From NCBI GenBank assembly GCA_021816165.1, contig JAKAYZ010000123.1, positions 1-6,749 of the forward strand: DNA of 6,749 nucleotides. Reading direction: 5' to 3'. The notes under the pieces were generated by a model, which saw nothing but the letters and a program-made list of their open reading frames with translations, made no database searches and was not told the origin of the DNA. Numbering within the stretch: position 1 is the stretch's first letter; each line of letters starts with the position of its first letter. The stretch comes from Planctomycetota bacterium (GTDB lineage Bacteria; Planctomycetota; Phycisphaerae; WQYP01). Both the position numbers and the translations under genes were made by a program. Shown piece by piece: positions 1 to 5,592 of the stretch.

Positions 1-55
1 TTGCTTCATCGAGGGGGAAGCCATGCACTAAAACAATGTCTGGAATGTTGTTCAA
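1..55 (-). CDS. N-terminal fragment of a probable alpha/beta-hydrolase (runs off left edge)
   Basis: The minus strand is open from a TTG at 55-53 to the window edge and reads LNNIPDIVLVHGFPLDEA. A hydrophobic strand followed by HGFPLD is the usual beta3/oxyanion-hole segment at the start of small alpha/beta-hydrolases (esterases, lipases, epoxide- or C-C-hydrolase relatives). Catalytic Ser, Asp and His would lie outside the window, so substrate and enzyme class cannot be given. I chose the TTG start because a GGAG sits six bases upstream and because many family members begin only a few residues before this strand. The same frame is open further up to a stop at 206-208, so ATG codons at 188-190 or 179-181 are alternatives. 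They have poor ribosome sites, and the extra residues do not look like this family. The gene lies in the same direction as gnd, about 190 bases downstream. The call rests on only 18 residues. A LacI-type ligand-binding domain was considered but there is no room for its DNA-binding part. Confidence 0.45.
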   Translation of the reverse strand, partial: MNNIPDIVLVHGFPLDEA

Positions 56-61
56 TATTTG

Positions 62-65
62 CTCC
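62..65 (-). promoter_or_regulatory. Shine-Dalgarno GGAG for the left-edge hydrolase
   Basis: On the minus strand GGAG is followed by the six-base spacer CAAATA and then TTG. This placement is what favours the short TTG start over the upstream ATGs. Confidence 0.4.
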
Positions 66-245
66 GACCCAGTACGCCAACAGCGAGGCGTAAAAACCGC
101 GCCCCATGCGCCAGAGTTTACTCGAAGAACAAATATTTCAACACTTTTTTGAATTTCCTGATAGGTTTGCCGGCCCGGCATGGTTCCCATTCCGAAATGC
201 CGGTTTCAGGACTGCATGCGAGTCACGCCCCGTTTGTGGGACATA

Positions 246-1751
246 TCAGGCTTTGATTTCAGGCCGATTTTCCGCCGGCCAGTCTACATGGAAAAATTGG
301 CCCGACGGAGAATCCACCCGCTCATAGGTATGGGCACCAAAGTAATCGCGTTGGGCCTGAATTAAATTAGCCGGAAGAACTGCGCAGCGGTAAGCATCGT
401 AATAGGCAAGGGCCGACATGAACGCGGGGGCGGGAATCCCGTTATTGGCCGCCAATGTGACAACTTTCCGCCAATCATCCTGGCCGTTTTGTATCTGCCG
501 GCGGAAGTACGGGTCCATAAGCAAATTGACCAATTGCGGGTTGGTCTGATACGCATCGGTAATCTTTTGCAGGAATTTAGCACGAATGATACAACCGCCC
601 CGCCAGATTGACGCGATGGAGCCAAAATCCAGTTTCCAGTTATATTCTTTCTGTGCCTCGCGCATCAGTTGAAAACCTTGGGCGTAAGCGCAGATTTTTG
701 AGCAATACAGCGCCTGACGAATGGCTTCAACAACGGCTTTGCCAGCCCGTAACTTTTTAATGACGGGACCGCGTAATTTCTTCGATGCAATCAGGCGCTC
801 GCCTTTGATCGCGCTCATGCAGCGGGCAAAGACCGCCTCGGCAATGGAATTGGCGGGAATGCCCATATCCAAAGCATTAGAGGCCGTCCATTTACCGGTG
901 CCCTTTTGGCCTGCCGCATCGAGAATGACATCCACCAGAAATTTTTTCTTGTTTCGCGGGTCTTTCTGCCGCAGCACATCAGCGGTTATTTCAATCAGGT
1001 AGGAATCGAGTTCGGTCTGATTCCAATCGGAAAATATTTCCGCCAGTTCATCGGGTTTAAGCCCCAGCAGCGATCGAAGTAAAAAGTAGGCTTCGCTGAT
1101 GAGTTGCATAAGGCCATATTCAATTCCATTGTGCACCATTTTGACATAATGCCCCGCACCGTTTGGCCCCAGATAGGCGGTGCACGGCACCCCGCCCTGT
1201 ACCGGCTTACCAGGCTCGGCACCGGGTATCGGCTGGCCGGTCCGGGCATCTACTTTGGCGGCAATGGCCGTCCATATCGGCTCCAGATGTTTCCACGACT
1301 TGGGATCGCCACCGGGCATAAGTGATGGGCCGAAGCGGGCACCCAACTCACCACCGGAAACGCCCGAACCAAAAAATTTCAGTTTCCCGGCGTAATCTTT
1401 CTCCCGACGAATGGTGTCGGTCCATAGACTGTTACCCGCATCCACCACGATGTCATCGGCATCGAGGCCAGCTTCAATAAGCTGCTGAACAATGCTGTCC
1501 ACGGCCGGCCCGGCTTTTACCAGAACGATAATCACCCGCGGCCTGGCAATCGCAGCAACAAACTCTTTTAATGATTGGCAACCCACGAGTTGCCCCGGGG
1601 TGCCGGGGTTCTCTTTAATAAATTCGTCCATCACACTGGTGGTACGATTAAACACGGCGATATCAAAGCCATGGTCGGCAATGTTCAACGCCAGATTTTT
1701 GCCCATAACAGCCAGGCCGATCAAACCGACGCGTGGATTTGCGGATGTCAT
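246..1751 (-). CDS. gnd: 6-phosphogluconate dehydrogenase, decarboxylating
   Basis: This cytosolic enzyme of the oxidative pentose phosphate pathway converts 6-phosphogluconate and NADP+ to ribulose-5-phosphate, CO2 and NADPH. The 501-residue protein is complete. The N-terminal Rossmann domain has the dinucleotide loop GLAVMG (12-17) and NRTTS (35-39), whose Arg-Thr suits NADP. The substrate motif VSGGELGA is at 131-138. The catalytic segment KMVHNGIE (204-211) contains the general-base Lys204 and acid Glu211, equivalent to Lys183 and Glu190 of the E. coli enzyme. KGTGKWT follows at 283-289. The C-terminal [13 protein letters not shown] (466-478) carries the Arg and His that complete the neighbouring subunit's active site. 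It is longer than the roughly 468-residue E. coli protein, mainly through a Pro/Gly-rich insertion near residues 168-187. Two unusual residues are Leu214, where GIEYGD is usual, and Ala105 in DAGN. The ATG start has a strong ribosome site. No other pentose phosphate gene is visible nearby. Confidence 0.98.
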   Translation of the reverse strand: MTSANPRVGLIGLAVMGKNLALNIADHGFDIAVFNRTTSVMDEFIKENPGTPGQLVGCQSLKEFVAAIARPRVIIVLVKAGPAVDSIVQQLIEAGLDADDIVVDAGNSLWTDTIRREKDYAGKLKFFGSGVSGGELGARFGPSLMPGGDPKSWKHLEPIWTAIAAKVDARTGQPIPGAEPGKPVQGGVPCTAYLGPNGAGHYVKMVHNGIEYGLMQLISEAYFLLRSLLGLKPDELAEIFSDWNQTELDSYLIEITADVLRQKDPRNKKKFLVDVILDAAGQKGTGKWTASNALDMGIPANSIAEAVFARCMSAIKGERLIASKKLRGPVIKKLRAGKAVVEAIRQALYCSKICAYAQGFQLMREAQKEYNWKLDFGSIASIWRGGCIIRAKFLQKITDAYQTNPQLVNLLMDPYFRRQIQNGQDDWRKVVTLAANNGIPAPAFMSALAYYDAYRCAVLPANLIQAQRDYFGAHTYERVDSPSGQFFHVDWPAENRPEIKA

Positions 1752-1759
1752 CAGTTTAG

Positions 1760-1765
1760 CTCCTC
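1760..1765 (-). promoter_or_regulatory. Shine-Dalgarno GAGGAG of gnd
   Basis: On the minus strand GAGGAG lies eight bases before the gnd ATG, a near-consensus site at good spacing. It fixes the start at 1751 and predicts efficient translation. Confidence 0.85.
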
Positions 1766-1932
1766 AAGTGCGATGCCAATTTTTGCGCCCACGAGAAATC
1801 CGGCTTCTCATGTCGATGCAGAATCCTATCACACCATGGGATGATAAACCAGAAGACGGCTGCGGTGGGCGGGTGTCCGCAAGTTGGATTGTGCGCAAGA
1901 TAAGAAGTGCCGCACTGATCGCCAGGCGCCAA

Positions 1933-1956
1933 GGATCAACAAGGTAGGTTTGATCC
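1933..1956 (-). repeat. Perfect 7-bp inverted repeat just after the YHYH stop codon
   Basis: GGATCAA at 1933-1939 and TTGATCC at 1950-1956 are exact reverse complements around a ten-base loop. The repeat begins 17 bases past the YHYH stop codon, so it could fold in that gene's 3' untranslated RNA. No T-run follows on the minus strand, so it is not a standard intrinsic terminator. It may be an RNA 3'-end or processing hairpin, or a protein site. Confidence 0.4.
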
Positions 1957-1973
1957 AGTAAATGCCTTGGGGA

Positions 1974-2978
1974 TTAAAAGGGTGGACCCCCCGGGCCAAA
2001 TGGGGGACGCCTTCCACCGCCCCCTGGCCTGCCCCATCCGCCCCCGCCCCCGGCGCGGCCGCCTCTGCCTCCGCGGCCCCGGCCACCTGGATGTTTGTAA
2101 AAACTCCGATCCGGCTGGCCGCGAAACTGGCGGCTTATAAATGGAAATTCATTGGTAACCACATAATAATAGGTGCCGTCGGGGTATTCCGGTGTGACAC
2201 CAAAGCGTCCGTTGGCGGCATCCAAATCGCCGGCACCGGCCACGTATTGAAAATCGCCGGTGTAGCGACCGTCATATCTTCCGCCGGGTCCGGCCGGAGG
2301 ACTGGGCCGATCCCCCCTCCGGAGGCGATAACTGGAGCGCAAAAGCCGCACTTCGCTGTGGGCGTTATGCGCCTCTGCGTAGCCCCACGGCCCGTAAATC
2401 GGAAATCCATCCGCCGCATAGCCGATAAGTGTCACCTTGCCCCAACCATTGAGCGAACGGATAAGTTCGGTCGGAACGCCGTGGTAATGATAGGTACCGT
2501 CGTGCTGCACATGGGCATGGCTCGCGTCAAGGCCCAGGTTACCAAAGCCGGTCAGCAGTGTTTTATTCCAGATTGAATCGCGCTCATGGTGCCAGAAACC
2601 GGCGGTGCCCGGATCAAAAACTACACCATCAAGCCCCACGCCGAAAATCACCCAATTATGGACGGGAATCAGCCTCGATAGCCGGTGCGGGTGCAGGGGC
2701 ATCCGAAAATGAAAAGCCTGTGGACGAATGGCATTCGGACAGCCGCGGTCCGGAAACCTGCCCACCTTGTGATTGGGGATACCATTGCTGTCGCAGTAAC
2801 GGTAACTACCGCGCACATAAAACCGCACCCGGCTTTTGTATTTGGGATAGACATTGCAGGGTTCAAGCCTGTTTGGCCCCATGCGCATCTGTGCCAACGC
2901 GGATGATCTCACTCCGCATGGTAAGCCCGCCAGTGCCAGAAGCCCCATCCATTGCCGCCGATTTAACCTCAACGCCAT
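1974..2978 (-). CDS. Secreted YHYH-domain protein with Tat-like signal and Arg/Gly-rich tail
   Basis: The start taken is the ATG at 2978, giving 334 residues. A GTG nine bases further upstream is also open, but its G overlaps the GGAG ribosome site that serves the ATG. Residues 6-29 are a signal peptide: twin arginine (Arg7, Arg8, Gln9, Trp10), a hydrophobic core, and a likely cleavage after ALA (27-29), so export in folded form by Tat is plausible. The mature part has the YHYH family blocks in order: NGIPNH (65-70), a His pair at 130-131, the eponymous TYHYHG (162-167) preceded by HAHVQHDG, DGFPIYGP (190-197), and FGVTPEYPDGTYYY (260-273). Cysteines at 41, 62 and 80 could form disulfides or bind metal. 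From about residue 298 the chain becomes a basic Gly/Arg/Pro-rich tail. The family's biochemical role is not established. The many His residues suggest metal binding, which is inference. The neighbours give no functional clue. Confidence 0.92.
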   Translation of the reverse strand: MALRLNRRQWMGLLALAGLPCGVRSSALAQMRMGPNRLEPCNVYPKYKSRVRFYVRGSYRYCDSNGIPNHKVGRFPDRGCPNAIRPQAFHFRMPLHPHRLSRLIPVHNWVIFGVGLDGVVFDPGTAGFWHHERDSIWNKTLLTGFGNLGLDASHAHVQHDGTYHYHGVPTELIRSLNGWGKVTLIGYAADGFPIYGPWGYAEAHNAHSEVRLLRSSYRLRRGDRPSPPAGPGGRYDGRYTGDFQYVAGAGDLDAANGRFGVTPEYPDGTYYYVVTNEFPFISRQFRGQPDRSFYKHPGGRGRGGRGGRAGGGGGWGRPGGGGRRPPFGPGGPPF

Positions 2979-2986
2979 GTTCCACA

Positions 2987-2990
2987 CTCC
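2987..2990 (-). promoter_or_regulatory. Shine-Dalgarno GGAG deciding the YHYH gene start
   Basis: On the minus strand GGAG is followed eight bases later by the ATG at 2978. The in-frame GTG at 2985-2987 shares its first base with this site, so it cannot be the initiation codon served by it. Confidence 0.7.
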
Positions 2991-3058
2991 TGCAATAGCC
3001 TCGCTGCATCAGACACGCTATGTGCCGGTCGAAGTTGCACGATAATTTTGAGATGGCT

Positions 3059-3088
3059 AATAAATTTCCAACGACAGGGCCGCGTCAA
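3059..3088 (-). promoter_or_regulatory. Candidate promoter for the YHYH gene
   Basis: On the minus strand TTGACG (3083-3088, five of six to the sigma-70 -35 consensus) and TTTATT (3059-3064, four of six) are 18 bases apart. Transcription would begin near 3052 and leave a leader of roughly 75 bases before the ATG. The matching was done by eye and is suggestive only. Confidence 0.35.
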
Positions 3089-3099
3089 TTGGCTATCAT
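3071..3099 (+). promoter_or_regulatory. Candidate promoter for the DinB-family gene
   Basis: ACGACA (3071-3076, four of six) and TATCAT (3094-3099, five of six) are separated by 17 bases. A start near 3106 would give a leader of about 110 bases. The element overlaps the candidate promoter on the opposite strand, so the two divergent genes may compete for RNA polymerase. Confidence 0.3.
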
Positions 3100-3209
3100 A
3101 CCCCTTGCGTGCCGTGTGCCCAAGGGCCTGACTAAAAAGGCTAAGCGGGCGGAGAGATCGGCAATCCCAAGTGTGATGGCGAAAATGGCCACACCCGCTG
3201 AATATGATC

Positions 3210-3213
3210 GGAG
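3210..3213 (+). promoter_or_regulatory. Shine-Dalgarno GGAG deciding the DinB-family start
   Basis: GGAG is five bases before the ATG at 3219. The upstream in-frame ATG at 3204 has no ribosome site, and the GGAG lies inside the five-codon extension it would add. Confidence 0.7.
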
Positions 3214-3218
3214 CAGCG

Positions 3219-3755
3219 ATGAAAACAACATACCAACTGGTCGACGATTTTGTCCAGCGGACTCAATTTATGCAGTGGGGCGATGAGCGTATCATGGAGG
3301 CAGCCAGACAAGTGGATGAAGCGGAATATTATCGTGATCGGGGCATTTCGTTTGGCTCCCTGCATAAACTGCTGGTACACATGATGGGCGCTCAATGGAT
3401 TTGGCTTGAAAGATGGAAGGGCAACCGTCCAACCAAGCTGCCCGATGCGGAGGATTACCCCACTCGCGATGCCATCGATAAATACTGGCCGGAACTGCAC
3501 CGCGATTTTATTACCTTTATCCGGGCCCAGTCGGAGCAGGGCATCCATCGCACGATCCAATACAAAAATTCACGCGGGCAGGAATTTATTCTGCCCCTCT
3601 CGGAGCTAATCTGCCACGCGCTGGATCATGGCACCTACCACCGTGGGCAGGCCAACACCCTGATTAAACTCTCCGGCGGGAAGCCCGTTTCAGTTAACTA
3701 TTTTGAATACAGTCTGCAACGTCAGGCGTCACCGGCCGGTCATCACATGGTGTAA
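3219..3755 (+). CDS. DinB/YfiT-like family protein (putative metal-dependent four-helix bundle)
   Basis: The 178-residue product has the length and layout of the DinB/YfiT superfamily, a four-helix bundle that usually holds a divalent metal through three histidines. The first ligand is likely His54 in LHKLLVHMMGAQWIW (48-62). The other two are His137 and His141 in HALDHGTYHRGQ (133-144), the family's signature near the last helix. All three ligands are present, so the metal site looks intact. Family members include thiol-dependent transferases (bacillithiol or mycothiol S-transferases, maleylpyruvate isomerase-like proteins) and many uncharacterised stress-induced proteins. The substrate cannot be assigned here. 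Tryptophan-rich segments around 60-66 and 90 are usual. There is no signal peptide, so it should be cytosolic. It is transcribed divergently from the YHYH gene and has no close downstream partner. The start is set by the ribosome site; an ATG at 3204 would add five residues. Confidence 0.93.
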   Translation: MKTTYQLVDDFVQRTQFMQWGDERIMEAARQVDEAEYYRDRGISFGSLHKLLVHMMGAQWIWLERWKGNRPTKLPDAEDYPTRDAIDKYWPELHRDFITFIRAQSEQGIHRTIQYKNSRGQEFILPLSELICHALDHGTYHRGQANTLIKLSGGKPVSVNYFEYSLQRQASPAGHHMV

Positions 3756-4178
3756 CGACAACCCGGCCAATGCATCACCCTTGCGAAAAGAGCAGGATAA
3801 GGAAGATCAGCAGGAATCCGTCCGAGTAACGGCAGGATATGCCCTACCAGCGTGCTTCGCAAACTGAAGGCGTAAAGAGATCATCGGCGGGGCATACTAC
3901 GCACCTGCTGAGTTGTGTTCGGTTGGCCATTTATTGTCCGATAATACCGTGCGGATTCTATGCCCAGCGACGACGGAAATGCACCTGGCGATGTTGGTTG
4001 TGTTATTCGATTCTCTGTGCCTTCCATGTTGCGATAAAATCGCAGCCTGTATTAACGTTGCACCACCCATCGGCCGATACATCTCTTGACGACAACATCT
4101 TTGGTTCGGTGCGTCCGATATTTGGTTGACTGGCCATCCGAGTGGCCGATTTTTGGGGTGCTGAAACGCAGGCATTTT
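3756..4178. other. Long non-coding stretch before the CrtC-like gene
   Basis: I see no gene in these 423 bases: the open frames are short, have no ribosome sites and read as low-quality protein. Three near-copies of GCAGGAWA occur between about 3791 and 3840. A GCGAT/ATCGC hairpin-capable pair with a three-base loop lies at 4031-4043, overlapping a -10-like TAAAAT (4035-4040) that has no good -35. A stem-loop sits at 4132-4154. The stretch could hold the promoter and leader of the downstream gene, a small RNA, or decayed sequence. Confidence 0.4.
4132..4154 (+). terminator. Short GC stem-loop followed by a T-run (terminator- or attenuator-like)
   Basis: GGCCA (4132-4136) pairs with TGGCC (4143-4147) around a six-base loop, and after GA comes TTTTT (4150-4154). 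The five-pair stem is short for an intrinsic terminator. It lies about 25 bases before the ATG at 4179, so it could act on transcription entering the CrtC-like gene. It would lie within the coding sequence if the longer TTG start were used. Confidence 0.25.
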
Positions 4179-5432
4179 ATGACACAGCAAGTTTATAGTT
4201 CAGTCGAAAATGGCCTACTGGACCGGACGACCAATAATGGCAGTCGATCCGGATCGAAGGCGGGCATCGCCGGGCTCGGACCAGCGGCCATGACTTCACA
4301 ATGGGAAGAGGACGGGTGGCGGCAGCAACGCACACCGGGGTCTTATGAATGCTGGAACTTTGACGTATTGGACTCCATGGGGAATGGGGCATCGGTAAGT
4401 TTTTTTGATGGCCTGTATTTTCATCCGAAATATCTCCGCGAGGAGGCACGGTTTTACCGATCCGGCTCTCACCCCAAGCTCAAAAATGTCCGGGAACAAT
4501 CCTTGGCCAGCTTTTACCCGGCGGTGGCCATTTCCCTTTTCCAAGGGGGGCGCCGCATTGCGCATGCCGTCAACGTTTATCCGCCCGGTTCATTTCGTGG
4601 CGAACAAGGGTCTCCAGAAATTGCCATCGGACCCAACCGCATCACATTGCGACAGGATGGAACTTTTGGCCTGCAGATGCGGGCTTACCCCACCGAAAAA
4701 TCGATTGCTGGCCCCAAGGCCCGTCTCGACCAGATGATGTTCGCAGAGCTTACCTTCCGCCCCAAATTGCCGGGGGTGCAACACAGCCAACTCCTTCGCC
4801 CCAACGTGGATGATGGTGCCCGGCACACATGGGTGGTAGCGGCCCCTCTGTGCGAAGTAACCGGCCGAATTCAACAGGTCAATCTGCGGGATGACACACT
4901 CGCGTTGGATCTGCCTGTGCAGGCCAATGGCTTTCATGACCACATTTTTGGCGGGTCGGGGATATGTCGCCGCATTAAACGCATTATTCGTGGCCATGCG
5001 GTTGGCGACGATTGGGCCATTGCATGGAACCACTCGGTTGGAAATCTTTGCGATGGAACGACCGATTCCATCTGCCTTTTTGAAACCGACACGCAACCGC
5101 TGATTATCCCGCACCCACAGGTAACGGCCGTTCAGCGGAATACCTCGCATTTTCTGGTGCCATATCCCGCACATCTGAGCATGCATGGCAGCGATCTACG
5201 CGGCAACGCCATTGAATTGCTGGTGAAGCATCATGATGTACTTGAGGCCGGTCCGGGGCTGGTTCGCAGCACGTGCTCGGTACAGCTTACAACGCGCGGT
5301 AAAAGTCGCTTCGTGGGCATGGGCCTGCTGGAGACAAATTCCACCCGCAGTGTTGGCCTTCCCATCATCAGCGATTGGGCATCGCGGTCGGTTATTCGAA
5401 TCGAAGCCGACGATCCGCTGTGGCGGCTGTAG
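4179..5432 (+). CDS. CrtC/AttH-like (lipocalin-fold) protein, function unassigned
   Basis: The 417-residue product resembles the family containing CrtC (hydroxyneurosporene synthase, carotenoid 1,2-hydratase) and AttH, which is made of two lipocalin-like barrels. The N-terminal barrel opens with YECWNFDVLDSMGNG (56-70) and SVSFFDG (72-78), the place of the family's WWYFD segment. The second half has GFHDHIFG (251-258), matching the conserved GYHDHNWG, then WAIAWNH (279-285). The C-terminal part ends with GMGLLETN (380-387), like the closing strand of the family. There is no signal peptide or membrane segment. Residues 1-40 look low in structure, so the real start may be the ATG at 4290. The frame is also open back to a TTG at 4086 without a ribosome site. 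The ATG at 4179 has a weak AGG six bases upstream. No carotenoid gene is in view, so carotenoid hydration is not supported; binding or modifying a hydrophobic molecule is the cautious reading. It is convergent with the methyltransferase gene. Confidence 0.75.
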   Translation: MTQQVYSSVENGLLDRTTNNGSRSGSKAGIAGLGPAAMTSQWEEDGWRQQRTPGSYECWNFDVLDSMGNGASVSFFDGLYFHPKYLREEARFYRSGSHPKLKNVREQSLASFYPAVAISLFQGGRRIAHAVNVYPPGSFRGEQGSPEIAIGPNRITLRQDGTFGLQMRAYPTEKSIAGPKARLDQMMFAELTFRPKLPGVQHSQLLRPNVDDGARHTWVVAAPLCEVTGRIQQVNLRDDTLALDLPVQANGFHDHIFGGSGICRRIKRIIRGHAVGDDWAIAWNHSVGNLCDGTTDSICLFETDTQPLIIPHPQVTAVQRNTSHFLVPYPAHLSMHGSDLRGNAIELLVKHHDVLEAGPGLVRSTCSVQLTTRGKSRFVGMGLLETNSTRSVGLPIISDWASRSVIRIEADDPLWRL

Positions 5433-5592
5433 GCTGACGCCGCAAAAAATGATTTAAAATATTGCCGCGCACTCTCACACCCGATCGCGCAAGGCATTTT
5501 GAACTATCACCGCATCTTTCATCCTACGTCCCATGGCCAAAATGCGGGCACCCGGATGAACGCCACATGCTGGCTCCCACGCCACACCGACG
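5433..5592. other. Convergent intergenic region
   Basis: These 160 bases lie between the stops of the CrtC-like gene (plus) and the methyltransferase gene (minus). An imperfect stem can form from TTGCCGCG near 5461 and CGCGCAA near 5486, with one bulge and a long loop, but no T-run adjoins it on either strand. No clear intrinsic terminator was found. Confidence 0.4.

Larger units (their letters stand above)
1752..1973. other. Intergenic gap between the YHYH gene and gnd
   Basis: These 222 bases separate two minus-strand genes. They hold the gnd ribosome site, the inverted repeat at 1933-1956 and a small hairpin-capable GAGAA/TTCTC pair at 1793-1809. I could not pick a convincing -35/-10 pair for gnd here. 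The size of the gap suggests that gnd has its own promoter rather than depending on read-through from the YHYH gene. Confidence 0.5.

Noticed and set aside
56..190. ATG at 190 or 181 as the start of the left-edge hydrolase, and a competing 43-codon minus-strand frame in the same place
   Set aside because: The ATGs have poor ribosome sites and the upstream residues are not family-like. The competing frame is closed by stops on both sides and shows no known motif.
192..210. CCGAAA/TTTCAGG hairpin after the gnd stop considered as its terminator
   Set aside because: It has one bulged base and no T-run on the minus strand.
246..1751. Several open frames of 70-150 codons inside gnd on both strands
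   Set aside because: They overlap a full-length conserved enzyme, have no ribosome sites and give no recognisable protein.
1962..2576. A 204-codon plus-strand frame opposite the YHYH gene
   Set aside because: It is the antisense of GC-rich coding sequence, and its start is Pro/Ala-rich only because the opposite strand encodes Gly/Arg.
4086..4178. TTG at 4086 as the start of the CrtC-like gene
   Set aside because: It has no ribosome site, the added 31 residues do not resemble the family, and the extension would run through the stem-loop at 4132-4154.
3839..4190. Two opposite open frames of about 96 codons in the gene-free stretch
   Set aside because: The products are irregular in composition, with no motif and no ribosome site. 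They overlap each other on opposite strands.
4590..5186. A 198-codon minus-strand frame opposite the CrtC-like gene
   Set aside because: The sense frame has clear family motifs. The antisense product shows none and lacks a ribosome site.
5461..5492. Imperfect stem in the convergent intergenic region considered as a terminator
   Set aside because: The stem has a bulge, the loop is long, and there is no adjoining T-run on either strand.
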